DNA of 64,000 nt from G963663365 sp963663365 (GTDB taxonomy: Bacteria > Hinthialibacterota > Hinthialibacteria > Hinthialibacterales > G963663365). Below, in pieces: positions 1 to 9,361 of this stretch. The position numbers were made by a program, and so were the translations under genes. Below the pieces are notes generated by a model. The model saw nothing but the letters and a program-made list of their open reading frames with translations. It was not told the origin of the DNA and ran no database searches. Position 1 is the first letter of the stretch; each line of letters opens with the position of its first letter. The DNA is taken from the NCBI GenBank assembly GCA_963663365.2, contig CAXXIH010000008.1, forward strand, positions 1,798,001-1,862,000, read 5' to 3'.

Positions 1-80
1 AAGTTCATTCTTTTCGTATTGTGGTATTGACGATAATATACATAGAGTGGAAAGGCGAGTGGGATTTCGGGAATAACGCT

Positions 81-677
81 ATGAATGGCAGAATACGCGC
101 GTTCACTCTGATCGAACTTTTGATCGTCGTCGCTATTATCGGAATCCTGGCGGCGATTGCGGTCCCCAATTTTCTCAATGCACGTATCCGGGCCAGTGTG
201 GCCCGGGTAGAGGCTGACTTTCGTTCGCTGGCAACCGCGATTGAATCATACCGTCTGGATACCAACGCCTACATGCCCTATCCCCAATGGGGCAGCCATA
301 CCAGCCCGCTTTATTTTAATGCGCTGAGCACTCCAATTGCCTATCTAACAAGTGCGGAGTCGGTAGACGATCCTTTCCAGGTGAGGGAAGACCAAGATGG
401 TGAAGGCGGACTGCGGTATGGCTATTTCGATCCAACTTTGCCCGATGGCCCACGGCAGAAATTTCATCGTTCCGGCGCCATGCAATATTATAAAGGCATC
501 GAGATGCCCGGCAGCTACCAATGGTGGATTATCTCTCGTGGCCCGGATCGTGTGATGGATGGCGATAGCGGTGGCGCGGTGGGACCATCAGGGCGCGCGG
601 GTGACAATATCTTCCTGGTCTATGAGCCTTCGAACGGTATCCAAAGCAATGGCGATCTGCACCGCTTCGGGCCGTGA
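81..677 (+). CDS. Prepilin-like protein with N-terminal methylation motif
   Basis: A 198-residue pilin or pseudopilin-like protein. The start at 81 gives a short basic leader (MNGRIRA) before the class III cleavage/methylation motif FTLIELLIVVAIIGILAA; an upstream in-frame start would add about 20 unlikely residues. The hydrophobic helix (residues about 8-30) is followed by a conserved stretch around NFLNARIRASVARVEADF and a globular C-terminal part rich in Gly, Asp, Pro and Trp. Family knowledge: a prepilin peptidase cuts after the Gly/Ala before Phe and the helix anchors the protein in the inner membrane or a pilus. No secretion or pilus assembly gene lies nearby, so the target machine is unknown. 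A paralogue with the same N-terminus lies at 27186. Confidence 0.85.
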   Translation: MNGRIRAFTLIELLIVVAIIGILAAIAVPNFLNARIRASVARVEADFRSLATAIESYRLDTNAYMPYPQWGSHTSPLYFNALSTPIAYLTSAESVDDPFQVREDQDGEGGLRYGYFDPTLPDGPRQKFHRSGAMQYYKGIEMPGSYQWWIISRGPDRVMDGDSGGAVGPSGRAGDNIFLVYEPSNGIQSNGDLHRFGP

Positions 678-696
678 CATCTAAAGGGCTTCCGAT

Positions 697-1653
697 TTAG
701 CATTGGGAGGCCACGGCCTCAGCAAGGACCGCCAGAAAACGCGGATCCGAGTTGATGCAGGGGACGTGAACAACTTCCAACCCGGGGTGCTCCGTATAAA
801 ACATTCTACCTTCAAGTTCAGTTTCGGCATTATCGGCAAAAAAACCAAACGGGAAATACGCAACCTTTTTTATTCCCTTTCGCTCCATACGGGCCAGCGT
901 TCTCTCCATATCGGGCTGTGTCCATTTGCCTCCGCGCTCGTGATTGAGCCAGGCAATGGTTACCGCTTTGAATTTATCGTGCAACTCACGTAAGAACAAA
1001 CAGTAGAGACGAATAACAGCATGCAGTCCGGTGTTTTTAATTCCCGGTGGCGGTTGCACGATCGTTCCATGCGATGAGAGAATAAGTCCTGCTTCTAAAC
1101 AGTTCTCCTCTTTCCAGCCTTGCTGTTCTAAATGTTCCAAGAGATGTTTCACAAGCACATGCACCGATTGCGTTGCCAACGCATCACACGATAAAACCTC
1201 GGCATGTGATGCATTGTTATCCGGTGTAATTTCCGCAAGAAATTCCGGAATGAATCCCGATGTAAAATCGGAATCGAAGGCATACATGGGAATAACAAAT
1301 ACTCGATTACCAGGTGACGCTACAAGATTCTGCAATACCGTTTCCATACGCGGGTTGCGGAACTCATACGCGGCATGCACATTGGCATCGATTCCGCGGT
1401 CTTTCAGAGCGGCCTTCAATGCAGATACCTGCGCCTGAGTAATTTCTTCCAAAGGCGATGAGTAGTCCTGCTCAAGCCAAGTACGTTTTCGCCCAAATGC
1501 CCGATAAGCACCGATTATGGGAAAAAGAAATTTTGGGATTGGCGCCACACGCGCTGTCAGTTTGGTGAGAATCCGGTATGAATAGAGATACTGGTCTATG
1601 AGCCGCGCTTGTGGCGGTTCTCCATAGCTGACCAAGACGACATGGATGTTCAT
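697..1653 (-). CDS. hemH: Ferrochelatase
   Basis: Ferrochelatase, about 318 residues, inserts Fe2+ into protoporphyrin IX as the last step of haem synthesis. It opens with HVVLVSYGEPP, the usual N-terminal strand. The catalytic-histidine motif LSSHG lies near residue 193 and the metal-path motif DNAETELEG near residue 270. The length matches bacterial class I enzymes. ATG at 1653 is preferred over a TTG two codons upstream. It is the last gene of the haem operon, with its start only a few bases from the hemY stop, so the two are probably translationally coupled. It converges with the prepilin gene, leaving about 20 bases between the stops. Confidence 0.9.
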   Translation of the reverse strand: MNIHVVLVSYGEPPQARLIDQYLYSYRILTKLTARVAPIPKFLFPIIGAYRAFGRKRTWLEQDYSSPLEEITQAQVSALKAALKDRGIDANVHAAYEFRNPRMETVLQNLVASPGNRVFVIPMYAFDSDFTSGFIPEFLAEITPDNNASHAEVLSCDALATQSVHVLVKHLLEHLEQQGWKEENCLEAGLILSSHGTIVQPPPGIKNTGLHAVIRLYCLFLRELHDKFKAVTIAWLNHERGGKWTQPDMERTLARMERKGIKKVAYFPFGFFADNAETELEGRMFYTEHPGLEVVHVPCINSDPRFLAVLAEAVASQC

Positions 1654-1661
1654 ACTCAAGT

Positions 1662-3140
1662 TCAGGCTGCCTTCGATTGAATATAGGTTTCAGTGCTTTC
1701 CGCTGCCTTGAATCCGCTAACTAATGCATCATTCATTGAAATGCCGCAGAGATAATTCCCGGCCAGTTCCAATCCCGGGAACTGTTTTAATTCTTGTTGA
1801 ACGGCTTCCACAATACTCGGATGCCCAACAGGCGGCTGAGCAATGGCCGGTGTCCAGCGCGTAATATAAGTTGTTGATGGTTCCTGGCGGATATTCAACG
1901 AGCGCTGCAGATCCTCACGTACGAGCGCAATCAGCTCATCATCGCTTAAATCGACATATTCAGGATGGCGCGCACCACCGACAAACTGATTTAAGATAAC
2001 TTCCGACGCATCGGCGTGTTCGGGGAAAATGCTCGAGTACCATAGACTGCCTAAGATGCGTAAAGGCTCATCACGAGCCACAAGAAAACCGAATCCATCA
2101 AGCGTTCGCGGAATGCTGCTTTTGGGATAGATTGTGGAAACAACACAAACACGGTTAGCCGGAATTTTCGCCAAATCATCGGCAGCCTTCCGGCTCAAAG
2201 TACCGATAATTTGCGAGGCCACGGTTACCGGCGTTGCGCAAATAACAGATCGGGCATTCACTTGTGTATTCGGGGCCTCGCCACAACGCAACTCAATTGC
2301 GTAATCGCCTGTAGATTCGCTACGCGCAATCGACATAACTTCCGCATTTAGCAGAACACGATCTTTGAGCCGGTCAGCGATTGTCTGAGGTATCCTTGCC
2401 AGTCCGCCTCGTATGGTACATATGGTTTTAGGGGCTTTGGGCTTAGGATTTTTCTCTTGAGATGCCTTGCACTTTTTCGCGGATTTTAAAAATCCTTTAA
2501 GAATACTCCCATACTCCCGCTCCAGATTAGTAAAACGACCGGCAACAGAAGCGGCCGATAATTGAGCCGGATCCCCCGCATAGACACCACAGATCATCGG
2601 ATGAAGCAGCCTTTTAACGGCTTCGATGCCCACACGCCTTTTGGCGAAGTCTTCCAGGCTTTCGTCTTCGGGATCGGTGCGTCCTTTGCGGAAGGGTTCA
2701 GACATCAGCCTGAGTTTTCCTTTCAAAGACAATAAGTCGGTACCGAAAAACGAACCCGGTCCCATTGGAACGGGACATACCCTGTCTCCGGCATAGATAT
2801 AACGTTTGGCATCGCGGAGGGGCATTGCCAAAATATCAGGCGATAATCCAAGCGAATCAACCAGAGACAGCATGGCGTCACCACTGCTCAAAAAGGAACT
2901 CGGGCCCCTCTCAAGCACACGCGGTCCGTCACAATGAGTTGTAATCGCTCCACCTACACGGTCCGAACTTTCCAAAACCAAAACGGAATGTCCTGCCTGG
3001 TGTAGCCGATGGGCTGCTCCCAAGCCGGCGATCCCCGCGCCAATGATGACAGTGTCAAATTGATTATTGTTTTCAAGCATTGCTAGAGATGAATTTGTGC
3101 GAGCGCCTGTGGAATGACGCGCATCCAGCGTATCAGTCAT
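1662..3140 (-). CDS. hemY: Protoporphyrinogen oxidase, HemY-type flavoprotein
   Basis: FAD-dependent protoporphyrinogen IX oxidase, about 492 residues, which removes six electrons to form protoporphyrin IX. The dinucleotide-binding motif VIIGAGIAGLGAAHRL is followed by LVLESSDRVGGAI, and the C-terminal FAD contact ELAGNYLCGISMNDALVSG is also typical. ATG at 3140 was chosen over a TTG two codons earlier; about 20 variable residues precede the Rossmann fold. It lies between hemN and hemH with gaps under 15 bases. Because a true hemN is present, a coproporphyrinogen oxidase role in the coproporphyrin pathway is less likely. HemY enzymes usually pass electrons to O2, which is noteworthy beside sulfate-respiration genes; another acceptor in vivo is possible. 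Confidence 0.88.
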   Translation of the reverse strand: MTDTLDARHSTGARTNSSLAMLENNNQFDTVIIGAGIAGLGAAHRLHQAGHSVLVLESSDRVGGAITTHCDGPRVLERGPSSFLSSGDAMLSLVDSLGLSPDILAMPLRDAKRYIYAGDRVCPVPMGPGSFFGTDLLSLKGKLRLMSEPFRKGRTDPEDESLEDFAKRRVGIEAVKRLLHPMICGVYAGDPAQLSAASVAGRFTNLEREYGSILKGFLKSAKKCKASQEKNPKPKAPKTICTIRGGLARIPQTIADRLKDRVLLNAEVMSIARSESTGDYAIELRCGEAPNTQVNARSVICATPVTVASQIIGTLSRKAADDLAKIPANRVCVVSTIYPKSSIPRTLDGFGFLVARDEPLRILGSLWYSSIFPEHADASEVILNQFVGGARHPEYVDLSDDELIALVREDLQRSLNIRQEPSTTYITRWTPAIAQPPVGHPSIVEAVQQELKQFPGLELAGNYLCGISMNDALVSGFKAAESTETYIQSKAA

Positions 3141-3152
3141 GTCCAAAGAGTC

Positions 3153-4523
3153 CTAAATTGTCTTTGAGAATAATGTTTGATTTCCGGTTTTTAAATAGGC
3201 ATCAAAAAGCATAGCAAGTGGACGGATCAACACCTGTCCCGCACCGATGGCACGCAACGACGTATCATCCATAACCGCCAATCCATCCTCAATAAACGGC
3301 TCAAGACCGTTCAAATCCTCGACAAAATAGTCTCTGAAATCTCTGCCCCAAAGCGACTTAAAATTGGAAAAAGAGACTTCAAAGCGGCAAAGAAGCTCGG
3401 TGATTACCCAGCGGCGGATTCGGTCGTCTTCAGTGAGACGCCAGCCGCGCTCAATGGGTAATTGACCTGCGCGAATGTGATCACGATAGGTATTCAATTT
3501 CTTTGTATTCTGCGTGTAAACATGAGTCAGGCCACTGATAGCCGTTGTGCCAAATGCCAAAAGTTCAGAGCCGGCCCGTGTAGTGAATCCCATAAAATTG
3601 CGTTGTAGCGTATGGGTGTGTTGCGCTTTAACAAGTTCATCATCCGGCAATGCAAAGTGATCCATACCAACCGTCATATAACCGTTTGATGTGAGCTGAT
3701 CGGAGCCGCTGGTGAAGATGCGCCAGCGCTCTTCGGAATCGGGTACCAGGTCGCCATCGATCTTCCTCTGATTGGGCATTTTGGCCGGCAAGTGCGCATA
3801 AGAGTAATAGGCAATCCGGTCAGGGCGGATTTCGATAATCTTCTCTAACGTTTTATGTGTTGTATTGCGGTTTTGTCCCGGCAGGCCGTAAACCAAATCA
3901 ATAGCCACACTTTCAAATCCGGCATCACGGCACTGTTGTACAAAATCCTGAGTTTCCCCGAAACTTTGCTTGCGGCCAATCAGTTTCTGGGTTGCTTCAT
4001 CGAAATCCTGCACTCCCATCGAAATTCGATTAAAACCATGTGACCGAAGAACCTGCAAATGTTCCGGGGTTGTGACACGGGAATCGACCTCGATGGATTT
4101 TTCGGCAGCGGATTCAAATTGAAAGATTGTTTCTGTGTTGCTTAAGAGCCGGTCAAGCTCATCGCTGGGCAAAAATGTGGGTGTGCCTCCGCCAAGGTGC
4201 CACTGAGTTACAGAAGCATCCTTCTTTAGCCGTGAACTGACCAGTTCCATTTCGCGGATCAAAAGCGCCACATATTCACGAGCGATATCGACAAGCGGCG
4301 TAATAATCACATTGCATGCGCAAAAGGCACATCGATGACGGCAAAAAGGAATATGTTGGTAAAGCGAGAGACGCGCATCAGAACCGAGATCGCTCACGGC
4401 ATCCAAAAGGATGTCTCCATCAAAAGGTCCCTTCCAAACCGGCGCAGTAGGGTAGCTCGTATAACGCGGGCCCCGGCCTGCATATTTCTGCAATAGTTCA
4501 ACTGGAACGTCAGACGGCCGCAT
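3153..4523 (-). CDS. hemN: Oxygen-independent coproporphyrinogen III dehydrogenase
   Basis: Radical SAM enzyme, 456 residues, which decarboxylates two propionates of coproporphyrinogen III without O2. The HemN-specific N-terminus RGPRYTSYPTAPVW and the cluster motif CRHRCAFCAC (CxxxCxxC plus a following Cys) are both present near residues 17 and 61. GGGTPTFL and the SAM-binding Gly residues follow. These features separate it from HemW-type haem chaperones, which lack the PRYTSYPTA element. The gene overlaps the 3' end of hemE by 14 bases and is followed closely by hemY. It implies that haem is made under anoxic conditions. Confidence 0.93.
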   Translation of the reverse strand: MRPSDVPVELLQKYAGRGPRYTSYPTAPVWKGPFDGDILLDAVSDLGSDARLSLYQHIPFCRHRCAFCACNVIITPLVDIAREYVALLIREMELVSSRLKKDASVTQWHLGGGTPTFLPSDELDRLLSNTETIFQFESAAEKSIEVDSRVTTPEHLQVLRSHGFNRISMGVQDFDEATQKLIGRKQSFGETQDFVQQCRDAGFESVAIDLVYGLPGQNRNTTHKTLEKIIEIRPDRIAYYSYAHLPAKMPNQRKIDGDLVPDSEERWRIFTSGSDQLTSNGYMTVGMDHFALPDDELVKAQHTHTLQRNFMGFTTRAGSELLAFGTTAISGLTHVYTQNTKKLNTYRDHIRAGQLPIERGWRLTEDDRIRRWVITELLCRFEVSFSNFKSLWGRDFRDYFVEDLNGLEPFIEDGLAVMDDTSLRAIGAGQVLIRPLAMLFDAYLKTGNQTLFSKTI

Positions 4524-5565
4524 AAGACTTCTCTTTCACTTCTCTAAACAGGGTTCGGACATTTTCATAGGGAGTGCCGGGAAGAATGCCATGTCCTAAA
4601 TTGAAGATATATCCCCGGCAGGGATCGACTTGACTAATAACACTTTCGATTTTTTTACATAAAACTTCCGGAGGCGCGAACAGGGCCATCGGATCGAGGT
4701 TGCCTTGCAAAACAATACCATTCCCAAGCGTGCGGCGTACGTCACTCAAACGGACTCTCCAATCCACGCTCAAACAATCGGCTCCCGTTTCGGCCATGGC
4801 CTCCAAAACGCTGGAGGAGCCATTCACAAATACGATAACGTGGCCTCCATACGCATGAATCGCATCCACAATTTGCTTTTGATAGGGATGCGCGAATTTC
4901 ATATATTCATCAGGCGGAAGAACACCTGCCCATGTATCGAAAATTTGAACCGCATCCGCACCCGCATCAATTTGAATTTTAAGATACCGGATCACGGTTT
5001 CAGTAATTTTTTCAAGAACCTGTGTAAACACGTCCGGCTGTTCATATAAGAAACGCCGAGTTTGCGTGAGTTCGCGCGACATACGTTCCTCGATTGTGTA
5101 CGAGGCCATCGTGAACGGCGCACCTGCAAAACCGAGGATGCAATGTCCATTTCCGAGACTCTGCCTTAATAGACGAATGGACTGAGCCACGGATTCCTCG
5201 GATGTAAAATCGGGAATTTGGAGCGATTGCGCGTCGCTATCCGTTCGGACCGGATCGGCAATCCGGGGACCACCGTCTTCGCCATAAAGAATCGGCCGCC
5301 CCATGTTTTCAAGCGGAATTAAAATGTCATTAAAAACGATAACCGCATCCGGTCCAAAGGCACGGTATGGCAACAGGGATATTTCCGCTGCAATTTCCGG
5401 TTCCCGGCACATGGTCACAAAGTCATACTTTTCCTTAATCTTCATATATTCCGGCATGTACCGTCCGGCCTGGCGCATGAGCCACACCGGAGGGCGGTCG
5501 ACTTCTTCATGGCGCAAGGCACAAAGAAAACGCTCGCGGGCGCTCATTTCATTCTTATTCACCAT
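4510..5565 (-). CDS. hemE: Uroporphyrinogen decarboxylase
   Basis: Uroporphyrinogen III decarboxylase, 351 residues, removes four carboxyl groups from the acetate side chains to give coproporphyrinogen III. The signature PPVWLMRQAGRYMPEY near residue 25 carries the substrate-binding Arg residues, and GFAGAPFTMASYTIE near residue 145 is the second signature. The ATG at 5565 has a GGAG ribosome site eight bases upstream. The enzyme marks the branch where protohaem separates from the sirohaem needed by DsrAB, both arising from uroporphyrinogen III. It overlaps hemN downstream and lies 71 bases after hemB. Confidence 0.95.
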   Translation of the reverse strand: MVNKNEMSARERFLCALRHEEVDRPPVWLMRQAGRYMPEYMKIKEKYDFVTMCREPEIAAEISLLPYRAFGPDAVIVFNDILIPLENMGRPILYGEDGGPRIADPVRTDSDAQSLQIPDFTSEESVAQSIRLLRQSLGNGHCILGFAGAPFTMASYTIEERMSRELTQTRRFLYEQPDVFTQVLEKITETVIRYLKIQIDAGADAVQIFDTWAGVLPPDEYMKFAHPYQKQIVDAIHAYGGHVIVFVNGSSSVLEAMAETGADCLSVDWRVRLSDVRRTLGNGIVLQGNLDPMALFAPPEVLCKKIESVISQVDPCRGYIFNLGHGILPGTPYENVRTLFREVKEKSYAAV

Positions 5566-5636
5566 TGTCGGTCTCCAAATTTCGGCATTAATAGCCAGCG
5601 CTGTTACTGCGCGAATCGTGTCTTCGGTTCCTCTTC

Positions 5637-6611
5637 TTATGCCGATATCTTTTTTGCCGCTTCCAGCGCATAATACGTAATAATCAAATCGGCTCCGGCA
5701 CGTTTAAGGCATACAAGCGATTCCATCATCGCCCGTTCTTCATCGAGCCATCCCCGTTCACCGGCGGCCTTAATCATCGAAAACTCACCGGAGACATTAT
5801 AAGCGGCCAATGGAGCATTAAAGGTTTGTTTGGCCCGCCAAATGATATCCAAATAAGGAAGCCCCGGCTTGACCATAATCATGTCCGCGCCTTCTTCGAG
5901 ATCGAGCGCGATTTCACGCATGGCCTCATCGCCGTTCGCGGGATCCATTTGATAGCTGCGCCGGTCGCCAAACGCCGGTGCGGAATCCGCCGCGTCCCGG
6001 AATGGACCATAAAACGCGGAAGCGAATTTGGCTGCATATGCAAGAATGATAGTGTCGTGAAATCCGTTGCTATCGAGACATTGCCGAATCGCTCCGATAC
6101 GGCCATCCATCATATCCGAAGGTGCGACAATATCGGCGCCCGCCTCGGCATGAGATAACGCCATTTTTTGAAGGAGCGGAAGAGTTTGATCGTTATCGAC
6201 ATCGTGGCCCTTTAGCACTCCACAATGTCCATGATTGGTGTATTCGCAAAGGCAAACATCTGTGATAACGGCTAGTTCCGGGCAGCTTTTCTTGATCTCT
6301 CGGACCGCCGTTTGAACAACGCCATCCGGCGTATATCCGGAAGTTCCCGTTGGATCTTTGGATTCGGGAATTCCAAACAACAAAACAGCGGGAACACCGG
6401 CGTCTTGTATCTCTTTGCAGTATTCGGCAATGCGGTCCGCAGACATACGCGAATTACCGGGCATGGAGGGTATCGATACACATACATCGCGGCCCGGACA
6501 TACAAACAAAGGCATGATCAAATTCGATGGACGCAAATGCGTCTCTCGGACCATGGAGCGCAAAACCTCTGTTTTACGAAGCCGTCTAAGCCTTTGTATC
6601 GGAAATGTCAT
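5637..6611 (-). CDS. hemB: Delta-aminolevulinic acid dehydratase (porphobilinogen synthase)
   Basis: Condenses two 5-aminolevulinate molecules into porphobilinogen; 324 residues, the normal length. The metal site DVCLCEYTNHGHCG near residue 118 has the three Cys of the zinc-dependent class rather than the Asp-rich magnesium type. The two Schiff-base lysines lie in YAAKFASAFYGPF and MVKPGLPYLDI. The ATG at 6611 has GAGG eight bases upstream. It sits between hemC (91 bases upstream) and hemE (71 bases downstream). No hemD is present in either gap, although hemD often lies next to hemC or hemB. Confidence 0.95.
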   Translation of the reverse strand: MTFPIQRLRRLRKTEVLRSMVRETHLRPSNLIMPLFVCPGRDVCVSIPSMPGNSRMSADRIAEYCKEIQDAGVPAVLLFGIPESKDPTGTSGYTPDGVVQTAVREIKKSCPELAVITDVCLCEYTNHGHCGVLKGHDVDNDQTLPLLQKMALSHAEAGADIVAPSDMMDGRIGAIRQCLDSNGFHDTIILAYAAKFASAFYGPFRDAADSAPAFGDRRSYQMDPANGDEAMREIALDLEEGADMIMVKPGLPYLDIIWRAKQTFNAPLAAYNVSGEFSMIKAAGERGWLDEERAMMESLVCLKRAGADLIITYYALEAAKKISA

Positions 6612-6702
6612 GGAATGACCTCAAATCGTAATTGCCCTAAATTCCGTGAATGACGAGAATTCTGTTTTATACGGCAAACGGCCGTATCCTTCATTGAAGA
6701 GT

Positions 6703-7629
6703 CTACGCAGCAGGAATACTGCACTCGTCCAGAATCTCTCTTCCGCCCTGTTCCAATAAATGTTCTGCTAAATCAATCCCGATTTCACGGGCACTTTTAA
6801 CCGGCCCGCGTTTTTCACCTTTAACCGCTGTTGTGCCACTGCAATGGAATATACCTGCGGTAAATACGATTTCGCCATTATCGCATCTTCCCAAACAGCC
6901 GATTGGCACATGGCAACCACCCTGCAAACGATCCAAAAATGCACGTTCGGCTTCAACTTCCGCGCGTGTCACTTCATGGTTGATTTCCCCGAGAATATCC
7001 AATGTCCGCGAATCATCCGCGCGGCATTGGATGCCCAACGCTCCCTGAGATGCGGCGGGGAGCATCACCTCAAGCGGAAATCTTTCGGCGATATGTTTTG
7101 CCAAACCGAGACGGTTTAAACCGGCTTCCGCTAATACGGCCGCATCGGGGCCGCCTTCCCCTTCGACTTTCTTTAGCCGTGTATCCAAATTTCCACGCAG
7201 GTCAATAACTGTAAGGTCCGGACGGTTTACCAAAAGTTGGGCACGGCGCCTAAGGCTGCTGGTGCCAACAGTTGCGCCTTCAGGCAATTCTTTAAGTGAG
7301 TAAGGCCCAACCAGTACATCAAATGGAGATTCACGTTCCGGAACAGCGCCGAGACATAAGCCCTCATTCATTTCGGTGGGCAAGTCTTTTAGCGAGTGAA
7401 CAGCCAAATCAATTTCGCCATTCAGCAATGCGCTCTCAAGCTGTTCGGTGAATAGTCCTTTACCGCCGACTTCCGGCAAAGGCTTATCGATGATCCGGTC
7501 CCCCGTAGTCGTAATGATCTTGAGTTCGACCGGACCGAAACCGCTCTCTTCAAGCCGATCTTTTACCATATTGGATTGGCACAACGCCAGCTGACTGCCG
7601 CGAGTGCCAATTATCAATCTATTACTCAT
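6703..7629 (-). CDS. hemC: Porphobilinogen deaminase (hydroxymethylbilane synthase)
   Basis: Polymerises four porphobilinogens into hydroxymethylbilane; about 308 residues. The N-terminus SNRLIIGTRGSQLAL and the dipyrromethane-cofactor cysteine in LQGGCHVPIG are clear, as are Arg-rich substrate contacts such as TSSLRRRAQLL. The ATG at 7629 was chosen because it begins the conserved strand directly; the alternative at 7632 adds one Met. The start lies inside the last codons of hemA, an 8-base overlap that suggests translational coupling. Confidence 0.95.
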   Translation of the reverse strand: MSNRLIIGTRGSQLALCQSNMVKDRLEESGFGPVELKIITTTGDRIIDKPLPEVGGKGLFTEQLESALLNGEIDLAVHSLKDLPTEMNEGLCLGAVPERESPFDVLVGPYSLKELPEGATVGTSSLRRRAQLLVNRPDLTVIDLRGNLDTRLKKVEGEGGPDAAVLAEAGLNRLGLAKHIAERFPLEVMLPAASQGALGIQCRADDSRTLDILGEINHEVTRAEVEAERAFLDRLQGGCHVPIGCLGRCDNGEIVFTAGIFHCSGTTAVKGEKRGPVKSAREIGIDLAEHLLEQGGREILDECSIPAA

Positions 7630-8890
7630 CATGCACGCCCAAAACACAGCAAACCGATTTCATGTTCTCAACCGGATGTTCTTCTTTCGCCGCTTCAACC
7701 AAATGCACGATGGGATGGCGCAGAATCTTGCGCATCAATTCCCGTGTGGCTGTCTCCACGGCCGTGAAATCATCGTGAGAAAGTTTATCACCAAGACGAT
7801 CAATTTCATTGGCACGTATTTGTTCAAAATGATGTTGAAGCTCGGCAATTATCGGGGTTGCCTTATAGCTTTGGAGCCATTCTTTAAAACATGCGACTTC
7901 GCCATTGATGATTTCGCGGCACTTTTCAAGTTCGCCGCTCCGCTGCTGACGGTTCGATTCAGCGATCTCATCCAGATCATCAATGTTATAGAGCAAAACA
8001 TTCTCGAAATTACCCGCAGCGGGATCGATGTCGCGCGGAACGCCCAAGTCGATCAAAACCATTTCAGACTCGCGATTTTGGGCGGCTTTGCCAACGATTT
8101 CCTCTGTGAGTACATATTCCGGGGAACTGGTCGCGGCGATAACGATATCGGTTTGGGCCATGTAGTCACAAAGTTCATCGCCAGGAAATGTCTTGCCACC
8201 GAACTCTTTTGCCAGTTTTTCGGCTTTATCAAGACTCCGGCTCGTTATGTGTATGTTCTCAATACCGCGTTTCCGTAAATTCCTGGCGGTTAAGTGACCC
8301 ATCTCACCCGCACCGACCAGGATGGCGTTTTTTCCATTGAGATCGCCAAAGGCTTGTTTCGCCAGATCGCAGGCCACAAAACTGACCGACATACTTCCCT
8401 GCCCGATCCGTGTGGCCGAACGAACGCGTTTGCTAACACCGAATGAACGATGCAAAAGGCGATTCAAAAAAGGACCGTTGGCATGCTCGGTGCAACACAA
8501 TTCGTACGCATCTTTAATTTGCGACACAATTTGAGTCTCACCCAATGCCAAAGAATCGAGCCCGGAACAGACCGAAAACAGATGCTCGATTGCATCCTCA
8601 TCGAAATAGACATACGCGTATTGATTAAGTTCCTCAGTCTCAAATGAACGTGATTCCGCAAAAAACTGAACCAGAAAATCAGCCGCATCGCGGTTCTGGT
8701 CGTTGAAAACGACCAAGAGTTCAGTTCGATTGCATGTAGATAAGACCAAACATTCACTGATCCGATCATGCTTAATCAAGTTAAGTATTGCCTGAGCGGA
8801 CTCGTCACGCGAAAAGGCCAAACGGTCTCGGATATCTACAGGAGCGGATTTGTGACTTACGCCAACAAGTACGAATTGCATCCTTATCAT
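7622..8890 (-). CDS. hemA: Glutamyl-tRNA reductase
   Basis: NADPH-dependent reduction of glutamyl-tRNA to glutamate-1-semialdehyde, the first committed step of the C5 pathway; about 422 residues. The catalytic Cys lies in LSTCNRTELL near residue 52, LALGETQIVSQIKDAY is the family signature, and AILVGAGEMGHLTARNL is the NADPH Rossmann motif. A C-terminal dimerisation helix region follows. An alternative ATG at 8881 would drop three residues. It is the first gene of the haem operon. The next enzyme, glutamate-1-semialdehyde aminomutase (HemL), is not encoded in the window. Confidence 0.95.
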   Translation of the reverse strand: MIRMQFVLVGVSHKSAPVDIRDRLAFSRDESAQAILNLIKHDRISECLVLSTCNRTELLVVFNDQNRDAADFLVQFFAESRSFETEELNQYAYVYFDEDAIEHLFSVCSGLDSLALGETQIVSQIKDAYELCCTEHANGPFLNRLLHRSFGVSKRVRSATRIGQGSMSVSFVACDLAKQAFGDLNGKNAILVGAGEMGHLTARNLRKRGIENIHITSRSLDKAEKLAKEFGGKTFPGDELCDYMAQTDIVIAATSSPEYVLTEEIVGKAAQNRESEMVLIDLGVPRDIDPAAGNFENVLLYNIDDLDEIAESNRQQRSGELEKCREIINGEVACFKEWLQSYKATPIIAELQHHFEQIRANEIDRLGDKLSHDDFTAVETATRELMRKILRHPIVHLVEAAKEEHPVENMKSVCCVLGVHDE

Positions 8891-8902
8891 TGCTCAACCC
8901 AA

Positions 8903-8930
8903 ATTGTAGGATTGGGATAATTGTCCCCAA
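8903..8930 (-). promoter_or_regulatory. Candidate sigma-70 promoter of the haem operon
   Basis: On the minus strand, TTGGGG (8930-8925) and TACAAT (8908-8903) are separated by 16 bases and lie just upstream of hemA. The -35 box is imperfect. If used, the leader would be very short. Part of the spacer forms a small inverted repeat (TTGGG...CCCAA). The assignment is by position and box similarity only. Confidence 0.35.
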
Positions 8931-9361
8931 CGCGCTTAATTAGAAAGAACTGTGCCAGTCGCCGGATTGTCTTCGTACTCCAACATTACCCATTTTTGGG
9001 GGCAATCCGTACCTTGGCTCGGGGACTTTGTAATCCCGCGGCAAAGGTGCTGCGGCAAAATTGCAAAGAGTGCGGCATTTTGGAAAATTGGAGCGAAAAG
9101 GTACGATATTCACCAAGATAACGGCTTTTTTCGATGCATGAGGGAATGCTCGCCGTTCCTCTGCGTAATTCTACAAGTGAAAACACACCACCAATTTTAA
9201 GGGTTCCAGTAAATTCACTCACCCGTAAAGAAGGAGTTTCATTTTGCGGCATGGCGTGGATTCGCCTTTTGCATACCCTGGTGGCCGAAAGCCCATTTGG
9301 GCCAATCAAAGTGGCTGGTGTATCAGTGAAATAGACTATATAAGCAACGGGGAGGAGCGCA
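8931..9361. other. Intergenic region between divergent hemA and the LemA pair
   Basis: About 430 bases with no convincing gene. Open frames cross it on both strands, but none has a ribosome site and their translations look like no protein family. It separates divergent transcription units and must hold the promoter for 9362. A GGGGAGGAG ribosome site closes it. A structured leader cannot be judged by eye. Confidence 0.5.

Noticed and set aside
7604..8278. 224-codon plus-strand frame opposite hemA
   Set aside because: It is antisense to a well-supported hemA with catalytic motifs and has no ribosome site.
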